NCBI RefSeq assembly: GCF_004193775.1
Contig: NC_041002.1
Location: 35,747,112-35,811,111 of the forward strand
Source: Glycine soja
Taxonomy: Eukaryota > Streptophyta > Magnoliopsida > Fabales > Fabaceae
Reading direction: 5' to 3'
Length of the DNA: 64,000 bases
The notes under the pieces were generated by a model. The model was given only the letters and a program-made list of their open reading frames with translations, ran no database searches and was not told the origin of the DNA. Shown one piece after another: positions 32,600-45,760 of the stretch. Numbering within the stretch: position 1 is the stretch's first letter; every line of letters starts with the position of its first letter. The position numbers and the translations under genes are program-made.

Positions 32600-35469
32600 A
32601 ATGACAACATTTGCTCCAGCTAATCCATTAACACTTTTTTTTTTTTGTAGTCTTTTATCTTATTTTAATTTTTTACTATGCATGGCCGGCATTTAATTGT
32701 GTGAGGATTTCACAGAAAAATAAATATGTAGCGTAAAATATTTTTACACAAAAAAGTATTTTAATTAAATTATATTTTTTAAAAAAAAATTCAAAGATCA
32801 GAATGTCTTCAACATATTAGATCCAGATATCATTATCACTGATTAAAAAAAATTATATATATATAAATCAAACATAAATTCTTCTATTAAATAAATTACT
32901 TTTACACATACATATATACATATATAAATGCAGTATAACTTTATATCATGAATTCTTTTAAGTTAATTAAATTCTATATATTAAAGTGAAGATATATGTA
33001 CAAAAAATTATCACAGCAAAGATATATTAAACAATTTAATTATAAGAGCAAGAAAATGAAACAGGAAGACATGGCACAACACACGGAGAATCTAATTAAG
33101 TAATGGGACAAAGCGATAAATCCGTGGTTTTGATGATTTGATTGAAATTCGAAGCTCTGTACCTTTCACTGTTTGACGGTTTTATTTGCAATTAATGATG
33201 CCATGTGTCAACATTGACATCCTCATCAGAGATTTACTTGAATCACAGCGGTTCATTATTGGTATATTACTATATTAGTTGCCCCACATGTGGGTAATGA
33301 TGCTTTTGCTTAACAGATAACTAGTTAGTTAACTACTTGCCGTGCCGCAATCAAAAACCAAAACATTGTTTGAGTGAAGCAAAACATTGTTTTTGTTTTT
33401 GAATGAAGGAAATCACGAAAGATGTCAAAAATGGAAACCTAAAACCGTGTTAAAAGTTAAAACTTTTTGACACGTTAATTTTCTCTGCGTGTCTTTTTAG
33501 AGTAAATGGAAAATTTCCTTTCGTTTCAAAATTAAGAAATTTTTAAAAAGTTTTTTAAATAATATCACATTCACTTTAGTCTTAAATTATATGTAATATT
33601 TAACTTAAAAAAATAATATTAGAAAAGGGTTAGGAATACCATTTCTAACATTTTCTTTTTAATTTTTTTATAATTGATTGAATTTTATTAAAATATAAAT
33701 ACTGGTGAGTCTCACTTTTAAATTAAGAGAAAGATTAATTATATAAGAAATAAGACTTACTAAAATTTTTAATTTTTAATAAATTTTAATTAGTAGTAGA
33801 GAAAGTATTAATAAAAAGTGTTAGAAAATACTGTTGTTACCGTTTCTTAATAATACTAACATTTATTCCGATACTAAAGTCACAAAAGAAATTGTTCAAT
33901 TTAGAGATTTAAATAAAGCGAATTACAATATTAGGATTTTTTTTTTCAATTTCATTAAAACTAAGTCTTTTTATTATTTAAATTCTTCGGAGATAATCCA
34001 TACTCCCGAAAATCATGCTACGTTTTTTAATAGGTAATATAAAACCGGAAGTCATGCTGTTTATATAAAACCATGCTAACTACGTTAATGGTTCTTGTGG
34101 TAACATGAGGTTGGACTCACGATTTGAACGAAACCTGGGTTCCACTTTGGCAATCACGCCGACTAATCTGTGCAGTGCGATCAGAACCTCGTGAAAATGA
34201 ATTAATGGTCTTTTTATTTCATTTATTTGAATCCAGATTTGACTCAATTGAAGTCTATTAAGTATTGAGCGCCTAAGATTTGATCCAAATGTAGCTTATA
34301 ATATCTATTCTTGGTGAATATCATCAGTTTAACAACTAATCAAATAATGACATAATGAGTTAATTACTTAGATGGTCATAAAAATTATTCATGTACCTAC
34401 TTAAGGGTATGCTTGATTGTGAGGAATGAAATGGAGATAACAGAAGTGAACAGATGAAAAAAGAAAATAAAAAGGGCTAAAAAAATATATAAAATAAAAA
34501 TAGAAATTGTTTGATCGAAGAAAAATATAGTAAGAATAGAAGAGAAATATTTGAATTAAATTTATTAGATAGATAAGAAAAGATGAGAAATTAATATAGA
34601 ATAAAAATATATTATTATTATTATTATTATTATTATTGAAAACACATGAGATTCACATTTATTGTTAAGTTGTCGTGTTTTATTATACTAATTAATTTAA
34701 TATGTCTATATCTTTTATTGAAAAATTATTAATATTAACTATACTATTTACTTCTTGGTGTGCTTGAAAATGAATTAGTGGTCTTTTTATTTTCTTATTG
34801 TATTTTTGTGTGTGTTAAAGTTGAAATATTTATCATTTTTATCTTTTTATCCAAACTTATTAATCTAAAATAATTGATTAGGTCATCAGATTGAAAAAAA
34901 AAACGATAATTAAATAATTATAATCAGTTCGGTTTAAATTTGAAGTAAAACAAATCATATTTTAACAATTTTGATGAGATAAGACATTAGTTTTATACAT
35001 AAAAACTTGTTAAATTTTATAGATAAAAACATATAAAAAAAACTTTTTCTAGTTGTATCCAGGTTGGATTTAAATCTTCTACTTGAAAATTTATACAAAT
35101 AAAAAAAAACATATAAAAGAATTTTTTGATTTCAAAAATAAAGAATGACTAATTTATAGTAAAATATTATTCTTTCTAGTTAAAACTCAATTAACATATC
35201 AATTTTATGGATGGGCAATTCAATTCAATTCTATTTTGTTCTTATGTACAAATGATGAGATCTAAGTCAATATCTCTAATTCGAACATTTGTATTTAAAA
35301 ATGTTATCAAAACTCAATTAATAATATTAGTTGCATTGGCAAAACTTGTATAAAATATTTGGTATTATCATTGTGTCCTATCATTAGAAACTAAAAATTA
35401 GAATAATTGGATTACTTATAGTCTAAATTTATTGGATGAAAAATATTTTTGGATAACTTAATTTTTTTT

Positions 35470-36180
35470 TTTTACAAACTGGTAAGTTAACTTAAAATGG
35501 AACAAATGAAATAAGAATTTGGAATTAGTAGATAGAAAAGAAAAGTGATAGTTTGGGTGCTAAGAAAGATAGGACCCATAATTAAAACAAATATTTTTAT
35601 AATTTTTTTAAAATGGTCGATTTTAAAAATGTTTATTGTTAATTGGTATACTTTTAAAATTAAAAAATGGATAGATTTCAAAAACATTGGATACTTGGCT
35701 AGAAAAATATTTAACATGAATTATAGATAGATAAAAATATTTGTTACATGCCTCTTTTAAAGGCATAAAATGAGACCAAACAATTGTGTACACCAAAATT
35801 GAAAAATACCTTTATATATTGTTGGATAAATAGGTTGTGGATATAGATTGTAGTTTATAAATTATAGATTATACATGAAAAAAATTAGTGTATAACTTAA
35901 GAACAAATGAGTTAGGAATTGGTGATTGTAAAAGAAAAGGAATAGTTTGAGTGTTAGAAAAAGTAGCATCCATAAATAAAAATTTGGTTGATTTTTTTTA
36001 AAAAAATACAGTTTTAACCATTTTTTTTTTAAAATACAGTTTTTACCAATTTTTTTTAAAAATACGGTTTTTACCAACATTTTAAATGATTAGTTTATTA
36101 TTAATGATATATTTAAAAATTCAAAAAATGGGTAGCTAGTTTAAAAAAATATTATTTACTTGGCCACATAATTAAGTATT
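35470..36180. repeat. Diverged direct duplication with a short tandem repeat
   Basis: The block at about 35505-35700 (GGAATTAGTAGATAGAAAAG ... GGATACTTGGC) recurs diverged at about 35910-36165. The second copy holds three tandem ~32-base units of AAAATACAGTTTTTACCAATTTTTTTT type at 35995-36080. Confidence 0.6.
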
Positions 36181-36769
36181 TAGGAACAAAATATAGATTT
36201 AAAAAAGCTTGGTAAAAAGGAAAAAAAATGAGACAAAATGTGTGTGGTGAAATGCATACCTCTTTATGGGTTATAGATTTATTTTACTTTATTAAATTAA
36301 TATACACAATTAAATTTCATTGCATATGAAAGCAAAAAAACATTCACCTTAAATAAACCAAGAAATATATGTGGTTCTATCAATTTCTAAATTATTGGAT
36401 AGGTTATACTCAAATTAAGATAAGTAACAATTGATCTCACATGAATATACTATAATTTTTTGCACCATGTAATAAAAATTTTCAAATTAGTAACAATAAA
36501 AGACATTAATAATTATAAACATACATAGTTTGAACACTTGTTTAATATGAGTCATGGCTCATAAAAAATGTCCCACCTCCAACGTTAATTTTTATCTGGG
36601 AAAAGAATGAGTTAGAAAGATTGAATTTGATAAACTAATGAAATTAAACAGATTAGTGCAGAAACACACACACCTGAAACAAAATAATATAATAGATTAG
36701 GTAAGTCCAAAAAACCAATAGTACAATACAAAGAGATAAGAGGCAATAACTCAATAAAAAAAATATATA

Positions 36770-37730
36770 AAAGCCTTGCTTCACTGAATAAAAATCATTC
36801 CTCAAGTGCAAAAAGAATCACTTGTTGTGTCTCCTTTCGAATGTTGAAACACATAGAATTTGAATTTTGTGAGACATTGACGTAACATACTTTTAATTAG
36901 ATAAGTTTAAAAAATTAAAACAAAATTGGATTTTTGAGTCATTGAAGTAACATACAATGAATTAAATATGTAAAACAAAAAATTGATATTACGTTAAACA
37001 TGAAAGTGAAATCAATTTATTTTTAATTAAAACAATGTTAATATTAATTAAAAAATTCACATATAACTTAGATAAAATAGAAACTATTTGTTACCCTAAT
37101 TAAGCATTGACAAATTGGCATGAAATTAGGAAATTTCACTATTCTCATCCATTGATTAACCCATAGACGGAGGAGAAAGAAAACAAATTAAGAGATAGAA
37201 GCCTTGCTTCATTGGTTGCAAACCGTTATTCAAGAGAGTGCAACATTTCCTTTCAAGTGTTGAAACACGAATAGGAAAGTTAGATTTTGTGAGCCATTGA
37301 TTATTAAAAATATTAAAATAATTTTTAAATTGGTCTTGACAAAAGTTGAGGATGAAAAATAACTGAACTAAAAATCAAGCGGATAAGAGCCAAGAACTCA
37401 CAAAAAATGGGTTTTCTTGGAAAATTAGAAACCAGAGGTTATTTATTCAGCTAGGGAAACACAACCAGGTGCAACTTGAAACACAAACATAATAAATTAG
37501 ATAGGTTCAAAAAATTATAAAAAAAAAATGAGTGTCAGAAGGTTTTTTTGGGTAGATAAAAGCCTGGGTAGAAATCATTGAGGTTATTTTTTTAAGTGTT
37601 GAAACACAAAAATGTTCAATATATACTTCCAAATGTTGAAACACAAACAAATCAAAAAATTGAGTTTTGTAAGCTATTGAAACAACATACAATATATTAA
37701 ACAAGTTAAAAATTTTCAAAATGGTCTTGA
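36770..37730. repeat. Diverged tandem repeats containing GTGTTGAAACAC
   Basis: Units begin with AAGCCTTGCTTCA or a variant at about 36773, 37200 and 37559, and carry the near-palindrome (A)GTGTTGAAACAC(A) at about 36843, 37257, 37597 and 37633, followed by TTTTGTGAGCCATTGA-like sequence. Period is roughly 360-430 bases. No open frame. Confidence 0.65.
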
Positions 37731-37947
37731 TAGATGTTGACAATGATACATGCAAAAGAAGAGAAACTTAAAAGAGAGAGGAGGGAGGTAGGGAAAACCA
37801 AAGTTGAATATAAAATAGAAAAGACAAAGAATCAAAGTTTCCCATCAACATTTATCATTCAATATCCAAATTTAAAAAAATATATGTTGAGCCAATAGAG
37901 AAGCATCATTCTCTATGCATTTTAATTGAAAGGTTCATCATATTCTC

Positions 37948-38918
37948 TGATGTAGCTCCATATGGAGCTTGTAGGCCTTGGATCTTCTTCACCAATGGAG
38001 TCCTTTTCTTCTTGAAGATCAATGGCAGCAGAATGGAGATGGAAGAAAGATGATTGGAGATGCCACTTCAAGGAGAAGATGAGTCAAGAAGAAGCCCACC
38101 ATCATAGGAAGCCATGGATAAGAGCTTGAAGGTAGGAGAAGATGAGTGGAGGGAAAGGGAGAGAAGGAGCACGAAATTTTGTGCCTCAAATGAGGTCTGA
38201 ACTTTGAAGTATAATTCTCAAATGATGAAAGTTGAAAAAATGCACACACATGACCTCTATTTATAGCCTAAGTGTCACACAAAATTGGAGGAAAATTTGA
38301 ATTTCTATTCAAATTTCACTTGAATTTGAAATTGAATTTGTGGAGTCAAATTTTGGAGCCAAAATTTCACTAATTATGATTAGTGAATTTTAGCTATGGT
38401 TCAGCCTACTAATCCAAGACCAAGTCCAAGATTCTCAATTAAGTGTGCTTTCATGAGGCATGTAAAGCATGAAGGACATGCACAAAGTGTGACTATATGA
38501 TCTGGCAATGGGGTGTAGCAAGCAAATGCTCACCTCCCCCTCTAAAATTTAATTGGATTGGGCTTCTCCCAATTCAATTAAATTTATTTCCCAACACACA
38601 CATCAAATATTCACTTAATGCATATGAAATTATAAAACTACCCCTAATACAAAAACTAGTATAGGTGCCCTAAAATACAAGGGCTGAAAAATCCTACATT
38701 TCTATGGTATCCTACCTACACTATGGAGCCCTAAATATAAAACCCAAACATAATGAAACTTTAATCGAATATGTACAAAAATAAGCGAGCTCATACTTAG
38801 CCTATGAGTCCGAAATCTACCCTAAAGCTCATGAGAATCCTAGAGCCTTCTCTTGCATCTTTGGCCCAATCTTCTTGGAGTCTTCTATCCAATACCCTTG
38901 GGGTATAAGATTGCATCA
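37948..38918 (-). repeat. 3' LTR of minus-strand family A element
   Basis: 971 bases, homologous to the other three family A LTRs. On the minus strand it starts TGATGCAAT and ends with the CATCA terminus. TATA box near 38257-38266. Confidence 0.9.
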
Positions 38919-39922
38919 TTCCCTCCCCCTTGAAAAGGATATGACCTCAAATCCATAGGTTCTTGAAACTCTGGGCTTCTTCCCTCAACACTTGTAAAAA
39001 GAATAAAAACATATATATTAGTGGTGTTTGGTATATAGGAGTAAGGTAAGGTCTGAAAATCCATTTCTTGGGCATCTTCCCATGAGGGATCATGGTTCCT
39101 CACCAACTCAATGAGTGGTGCTACAAATATAGAAAAATATGGGACAAACCTTTTGTATAAGTTTGTTAAGTCATGGAAGCCCCAAATTTTCCTTATACTT
39201 GGTGGAGCGGGCCACTCAGGAATGACGTTTATTCTCTTAGGGTTCGTGGGAACCCCTTGATCGCTATTTAAAAAATTAAGAAAATTAATGCAATAAAACA
39301 TACATTTTTTTGTATTTTCACGCTGATTATTCCCACCAAAAAGTACGACAAACCTAAGGTGTCCCATATGAGCACCTAAGTTTGTATTGAAACTAAAAAT
39401 AAGAACAAACCTACCTAATGAGTCCCTATGTATGTGAATCATGAAGATGTTGGATGCATGAGTGATTTTACAAAAGAGGGTTGCACCACTCAACACATTC
39501 ATCATACCACCTATCATAGGGATTCGGTGCCTCATAATACCTATTTTGGGCACCAACAAAGAACAAGGAGTTAAGCTCTTACGAACCAAACCCTCATCCA
39601 ACAACTCCTTTACTTGAGGAATAACCTCAAGCTCAAGAGGTATGGCAGTGCCAAGGGATGTTTCCCTTGATAGGAGAAGGTAGAAAAATTGTTTAAGAAG
39701 GAGTGCTCTTTTGATATCACCTTTTGTTGCAAAATGATTTTCCTTCTTAACAATCTTCTTGGAGGAATCCTTTTCCTCTTTTTCCTTCCCTTTGGCCTTT
39801 GAAGACAAGGCCTTGTTATCCTTATTTTTCTTTTGTTTTTCTAGTTTTTCTTCCTCATCCCTCTTATCTTTCATAGTTAGTTGATCTTTGGCCTCCTGTG
39901 AAGGTGTTTGAGGATGCAACAA
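38885..39922 (-). pseudogene. Degraded RT region in a 345-codon open frame
   Basis: The frame starts with a Lys/Glu-rich linker (EEEKLEKQKKNKDNKALSSK), which in related elements lies between protease and RT. RT-like pieces follow: VIPQVKELLDEGLVRKSLTP, VPKIG, INVIPEWPAPPSIRKIWGF, LYKRFVPYFSIFVAPLIELV. The segment that should hold the catalytic Y/F-x-D-D reads LIFSFNTNLGAHMGHLR, so no active site remains. The fingers and palm are shortened and scrambled by indels, yet the frame stays open into the LTR. Confidence 0.7.
38919..38933 (-). other. Polypurine tract of minus-strand family A element
   Basis: The minus strand reads TCAAGGGGGAGGGAA directly before the 3' LTR. Confidence 0.8.
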
Positions 39923-40254
39923 AATTTAGTGCCAAGATGGGTGAGAGTAATCTCATTAGTTAGGCGATTGTAAATGATCTTCCTATCAAATTGACATGGC
40001 CTTCCTAAAAGAATATGCCCTGCCTCCATGGGAACTATATCACAATTAACTTCATCCTTATATGTCATAATGGAGAAAGGTACCTTCACTTGTTGGTTAA
40101 CTATCATTTCCCCTTGCTCATTGAGCCATTGAAGTTTATAAGGTTTTGGGTGGGGAATGATAGTGAGGTTCAACTTGGAAACTTATCTTGTGCTACAACA
40201 ATTCGAACAAGATCTGCTATCCACAATGAGAGAACAAGTTTTATCTAAAATTTT
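39877..40254 (-). pseudogene. Aspartic protease region of minus-strand family A element
   Basis: The minus strand reads CSLIVDSRSCSNCCS near 40215, where the active-site DSG has become DSR, then a frameshift or stop, then IPHPKPYKLQWLNEQGEMIV and GHILLGRPCQFDRK, the flap and C-terminal part of a retropepsin. It is in the same frame as gag, with a stop between. Loss of the Gly makes activity unlikely. Confidence 0.75.
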
Positions 40255-41327
40255 TCATCTTGTATGAAAGATGTTCTCTCTTTGGGATTGAGATAGATCA
40301 CAAGATTGACCTCCAAGGAGCCTTCTAACCATTAGGAGGTCACCTTCTTCATAGGGGTAGACTTCCTCACTAGACTCTTCACGCCTTACTTCATCTTCAC
40401 TTCCACTAGAGGAAGGGAAAGAAGTAGTCTCCTCTTGACTACTATAAATGTCTTGACCCCTCATAATCATGGTTTTCTTTGTGGGGCATTGAGAGGCAAT
40501 GTGACCTCTCCCAAGACATTTGAAGCATTTAATGTTGCTAGTCCTTTCTTGGGAACTAGTCTTAGGGGTGGATTTCTCTATGGTCTTACCCTTATCTTCC
40601 TTGGGTTTTGAAGGTCCGGCCCCCAAAATTCCTTGGGCTTGGTCCTTCCTTGGATAAGAGTGAAAGCCATAAGATTTTTAAGAAGACTTTCTTTTAAGTT
40701 GTTGCTCCACTCTTATACAAAGTTGGACTAGCTCATCTTGGTCCCTATATGGAAGGAGTTCAACCTTGTCCCTCACTTCCATATTAAGTCCACTAAGGAA
40801 CCTACATATGCTTGTTCTTTCCTTCTCCCTAAGTCCAGCTCTTAAAAGGAGTAGTTCCATTTGTTGTCTATATTCTTCAACACTTGCACTCCCTTGTCTA
40901 AGTCTTTGGAGCTTGTCCATAAGCTCCCTTTCATAGTAGGAGGGAATGTGCCTCTTCCTAAGGGCACTCTTAAGATCATTCCAATACTCTACTGGAGGAT
41001 CCCCATGAATCCTTCATTCCCTAACAAGGGAAGCCCACCAATAGAGGGCATACCCTTGAAATCTAAGGGTAGCCAATGGAACTTTTCTCTCTTTGCTAAT
41101 ATGATGGCAAGCAAAGAGTTGTTCAACCTTCATTTCCCAATCTAAGTAGGCCTCAACATTATCTTTTCCATGGAAATATGGGAGGCTAATGTTAACCTCT
41201 TGAGGCCTTCTATCCTTTTCTCTTCTTTGGGAATGATGTTTCGTATGTGAACTATGATGCCCTCTCTAATAGTCGCTAAGTTCTTCACTTAAACTCTTGC
41301 AAGAGTCATGACTACTATAGGAGGCAT
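40255..41327 (-). pseudogene. gag: gag of minus-strand family A element, 3' part
   Basis: Continues the N-terminal part at 56287-56508 after the nested insertion. The open pieces 40678-40920 and 40255-40626 carry DKLQRLRQGSASVEEYRQQM and the knuckle CFKCLGRGHIASQC. Stops occur near 41270, 41010 and 40677. The Calypso-like element interrupts a Tyr-Ala-Ser codon run. Confidence 0.85.
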
Positions 41328-43095
41328 TGTTAGCTCTTTGGCAAGTGTACCAAATCGCTTGTAGTAATAATCTCTCGGTAAGCCGAGTGTCATACCACAT
41401 GGATTTTGTTGCATTTATGTGAAGTACTTTTCAGTTTGCAAATTGTAAATTTAGTGTATAAAATTAAATGCAATTTAAATCTAGCAAGGGATAAGAAATT
41501 TAAAATAAAAGATAAAGAAAGATAATAGCTAAGATAAAGAAAAGATAAAAGATTTAAGAAAAAAATTAAAGGATAAAGAAAAAGGTAATTTAAATCTAAG
41601 CAGCTACTTCTAATTTAAAGGAAACTAAAGCAATAAATAAAGAATAAAGTCTATAAAATGTTACTAAATCTAATAAGCCTAAATACCTACTCCTAAATAG
41701 GAGATAACTACTCCTAATAAAACCCAACAGTAAAATAAGGAATAACTACTTCTAAGAAAACCCAACAATAAGGAATAACTACTTCTAAGAAAACCCAACA
41801 ATATAATAAGAAACTTCAAAAAATAAAATAGGGAATAAAATCTATATAATAAAATTGCTAAAACCTAACAAGTCTAATCAGCCTAAATATATGGATTCAG
41901 GATTTGTCTGTTATCAATACCAGTGAACTGATTCTGCCCCACATCTATCCATCTACTTGCCCCTGATGCCTCATGATGACAAGCCTACCTTAATTACCTA
42001 TTTTCCAAATGCCCTTTGCGAAGACTCAACAACTAAGATGCATTATGATTAAATTCTAGATGTTTGCTAAAGCATGGGCATTCGGTCAATGCTAACCCTA
42101 TGATTTCTTTCTTTTATTGTTCTATTAAGCGTTACCCTCTCCCGAGTGGACTAACCATTAAAACAGATTCACACATTCATTCCTTATCCCTAATTAGGCT
42201 TTACCCTCTCTCGAGTGGACTAAAGACTAACAGAAAATAAAGACTGAGATGCAGAATAAATAAGAAAGAAAAGAAAATAAAAGAACCTGGAAGGAAAACC
42301 CTCTAATGATAATCCGATAATTTCTTCCTTTTATTGTTCTATTAAGCATTACCCTCTCCCGACTGGACTAACCCTTAAAATAGATTCAAGTATTCATTCC
42401 TTACCCCTAATTAGGCTTTACCCTTTCCCGAGTGGACTAAACCCTAACAGAAAATAAGGTATGAGATACAGGATAAATAAGAAAGAACGGTAAATAAAAG
42501 AACCAGGAAGGAAATCATCTTTTTATTGATAACTCTTGAAATGCTCCATACATCTTTGACTTTTTAGGCCTGCCTGGCCCTAGCTAGGGGTTTAGCCACT
42601 CATAATCATGAGGGCTTTACAATGAGAAGGGGGGGTGAAAGAAAGGTAATAAGAATATAAAAAAAGGGAAGGAAAAGGAGAGAACTGAGTGCCAGAAGTC
42701 TGAAAACTGAGCTCTGAAGAAGTGTCTTCGTTTTCCTAGGCTGACCCTCTTATTTATAGGTGCAAAATTGGGCTTTGGGCCTTCGTAGTCTCGTTGAGCG
42801 CGAAGCCTCGCGCTCAGCGCGTGTCGTGCACTTAGCGCCTTGCCTTCTTGCGTGCTGGGCGCGTCCTGCACTTAGCGCCTTGCTGGACTTGAGCTTCTTC
42901 TGATTTTATTCTTTTTTTTCTTTATTTCTGTTCCTTTTTTCTTTTTGTACCTCCCTTTTTCACATCTGCAATCAAAATTCAAAATTAATTAAATCTTTTC
43001 AAATTAAAGCACAAATAACTGCTAAATAATTAATTCTAAGTTAATTTCAGACCGATTTTCCACTATTAATTCACTATTATTTAGCAGTTATCAAA
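41328..43095 (-). repeat. 3' LTR of Calypso-like element
   Basis: 1768 bases. It matches 54745-56286 but keeps an extra ~190 bases (about 42585-42775) that include the TATA box. It contains a cluster of GCGCTCAGCGC / CTTAGCGCC motifs at 42793-42882 and internal repeats of a TTACCCTCTCCCGAGTGGACTAA block. Confidence 0.9.
42751..42759 (-). promoter_or_regulatory. TATA box of the Calypso-like 3' LTR
   Basis: The minus strand reads CTATAAATA. The equivalent segment is missing from the 5' LTR, so only the downstream LTR keeps a recognisable core promoter, pointing into the family A gag remnant. Confidence 0.6.
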
Positions 43096-43110
43096 ATCCC
43101 CCAAATTAAA
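43096..43110 (-). other. Polypurine tract of Calypso-like element
   Basis: The minus strand reads TAATTTGGGGGATTT directly before the 3' LTR. Confidence 0.75.
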
Positions 43111-43700
43111 CTTTGCTTGTCCCCAAGCAAATAAAAAGAATAAAATTATTCCATTCTTAAGCAAAAATTTCTCAAGCAAGTTCCAATCATTCCAACACTC
43201 TCCATGACTTCAATTCCTTGATCCCTTGACAGGTCCCTTCGCATCTGCCATGATATTAAATAAAAGCATAAACACAAGAGCAGAAATAAGTCAATTATCT
43301 GGAATTCCAACAGGTCTGGCTTGCCTTACTTCCTTACAAAGCTGGTGTTTCTCTCTGCTCACAAGTGTCTGGTCAAGTGTTTGCAATTTTAACAACCTGT
43401 AAATAAAACTCAAGAGTTTTGTACTTTCTCTCGGTTAAGGTTAGCCTTAATTACCTTCAGTGGATCACTAAGGACTTTTTTGGCTTGTAATGGGGTCTGT
43501 TTAACAAAGAATCATGGTTTTTCTTGGAGATTCAAAATATAAGATTATAAGAGAGCATGCATTCCAAAAATTTAAGTTCTTGCCAAGACCTATTTCCCAC
43601 TTAGCCCCTTTTGCCTTTAGCACTTTCCACTGACACCTCTCTTTTTCATTTTTTCCCTTTTTCTTCTTCTTATTTATTTCTTCTTTTTTCTTCTCTTTTT

Positions 43701-43781
<81 letters not shown>

Positions 43782-44503
43782 GGCTCACAATTATTTAGAG
43801 GTGTTCTAGTGTGTGCTATTACCTTGGCTACTTTACCCATTTGTTCAAAATCCCCCAAATTAAGGCCTTATTAGCATTTGGAACCCTACTGCTCTCTTAG
43901 AATCCTACACAAGGTCAGGAATATCAATTTCTTGGCTTAGGGTTCTACTCAAAATAAATTATTATAATTCTTTGGCTCAATATGGGTGCAAGGGATAAAA
44001 TTATGTTGGGTTGGCTTTTTGGCTGAGTGGGTAAAATAAAACAAACATGGCCTTGATCATATCCACCTTAAGTAACTAATTTTAACAGTCCAAGAATGAT
44101 GCAAAACTAAGAGCTTAAAAACAGGCGTTTTCTCTCACAATTAAGGTCACACTCTCACCGAGATTAATTCAGTATTAGCGTACCAGATGTGTCTTCATTC
44201 CATCAAGCTAACCTTTCCTTTTCCGTGAGTCATGTTTCAATCCTTGATCTGACTTTTGCTTCCAAGACCAGTGTTTTCCAATGACTAGTAGCCTTTCAAG
44301 TGTTGGACCTTTCAGAACAAACTCAGAATTGTCATTTCTCAAGTTATCATGCAATTTATTTATTCACGCATATGCTCAAATCTAATATTATTACCACTAC
44401 TTTTCATTTTGAACATAAGCTACAAATATGACAAAATAACTTAAACTAGAAACCTAATAAAACATAAGAACATAAAACATAAACAAAAAAAACATAAATA
44501 AAA
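43111..44503. other. 3' non-coding region of Calypso-like element with (TAA)n
   Basis: About 1.4 kb between the env-like frame and the polypurine tract. A TAA/ATT microsatellite of about 26 repeats lies at 43703-43781. No gene is visible. Open frames of poly-Leu or poly-Ile come from the microsatellite. Confidence 0.75.
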
Positions 44504-45760
44504 CTAGTGTCCTGCGCCACCTCCCAAATCTGCCCATGGGCCCCAATCAGCGCTAGCCAAGTTGACCATGAGGTCCTCATTAACTACAGGATCCTCTGTA
44601 GCGGCGGCTCTAGAAGGCCTTTCCCCCATGTCAGTGGAGGGCTGGTCTCCTGGCCAGGCGACCTGCTGACGATAGGCCTTCGGAGTCGTCAGCAACGGAT
44701 CCATCTGCAAGTGGAGGGACAAGCGATGCAGGTCCTGAATGATGATCTGTTGTCCCTGGTATAAGGACCTGAGCATCTGTCCCTGCATGTCTGGAGGTGC
44801 AGCAGTGGATGGAAGTGGAGGCTGTGGTCACTGGGAGGAAGGCTGAGAAGTAGGGGGTGCCTCGGATATGGACGCTGGTGCTCTGGTGCGAGTCCAGCGG
44901 GCCCCTGGAAATGTAATGGATGGATCGGCGGGGTTCCAGCAGTTCTTCTTCACATAAGCAAGGTTGATCGTAGGGCTGAGTGACTCAAAGATCAGGGTAT
45001 CAGAAACCACCCCTTGAATGTCACACAACGCTGTGATCAACGTCGGGAACCCGAGCCTCGAGGTACTGGACTGGGCAATCTGACTGATCTGCTGAGATAT
45101 AAAGTTGCCCACGTCCATATCCATCCGGCTCACCAAGCTGTAGATCAAGCGTGCCTTGTCAAGATTAACATCATATGTGTGAGAAGTGGGTGCAAGATCA
45201 TAATAAGAGAGGACACTCCATGTCTGAGCGAGTGTCGTCATGTCCTTCCTCAGCAGCTTCCAAGGAAGACCATCGGCGTTTAGAACAAAACGCCCTCCTG
45301 GAGTACATAATGTGGCGGGGATGGTGTTTGGATCGGGATGAGTGTTGAGATATCTGGTGTAGACTGGGTACTCCTCCCCGTCCTCTAAGATGACTGGGGT
45401 GTCGAGGAAGTCGTTAATCGTGTCCGCGTCAAAGCGAACGACCTGTCCTCGCACCCGGCAAAATCGGGGATTGTGGTCCTCTAGATCATAAAGGTTCGAG
45501 TAGAACTCCTTCACCAGAGCCACATCGATCCTCTTCTCCGATAGTCGTGTAAGCACCTGGTCCCATCGACACCTCCTGAGTTCCTGGAGGAACTCATCAA
45601 ACATCACGGGTCCAAGTTCAGCATTCCTCTCCGGAAGGATGTTCCGGAGCTGAATGTTGTCCTGGTACCTGTGCCAGGCAATCTTTGAAGTGAAGTGGGA
45701 AGAGTCCCAGTTGGACGCTTCCCCAGGTGTGGGCACTGCTTGGTGTTTACGGGAGGCCAT
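44504..45760 (-). CDS. Env-position protein of Calypso-like element (one internal TGA)
   Basis: A 310-codon frame (44828-45760) starts MASRKHQAVPTPGEASNW and ends at TGA 44828-44830. The same frame stays open for another 108 codons to 44504, so a single stop separates the main part from its tail. The main part has VKEFYSNLYDLE, VRGQVVRFDADTINDFLDTP and SYYDLAPTSH, typical of the putative plant transposon protein domain found downstream of pol in Athila/Calypso-type elements. The tail is rich in Pro, Gln and Ser. I see no signal peptide or membrane segment, so calling it a true envelope would be inference. It is much better preserved than gag-pol. Confidence 0.75.

Larger units (their letters stand above)
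32640..37942. other. AT-rich intergenic DNA
   Basis: No supported gene. It contains A/T runs, (TTA)n at about 34612-34636, and local duplications listed separately. Short open frames (67-82 codons) at 33834, 35487, 35545, 35862 and 37507 are low-complexity and have no domain signature. Confidence 0.7.

Noticed and set aside
33834..34037. 67-codon frame in intergenic DNA
   Set aside because: Low-complexity AT-rich sequence with no domain or splice evidence.
43501..43874. Open frames of poly-Leu and poly-Ile on both strands
   Set aside because: They come from the (TAA)n microsatellite at 43703-43781 and have no flanking domain.
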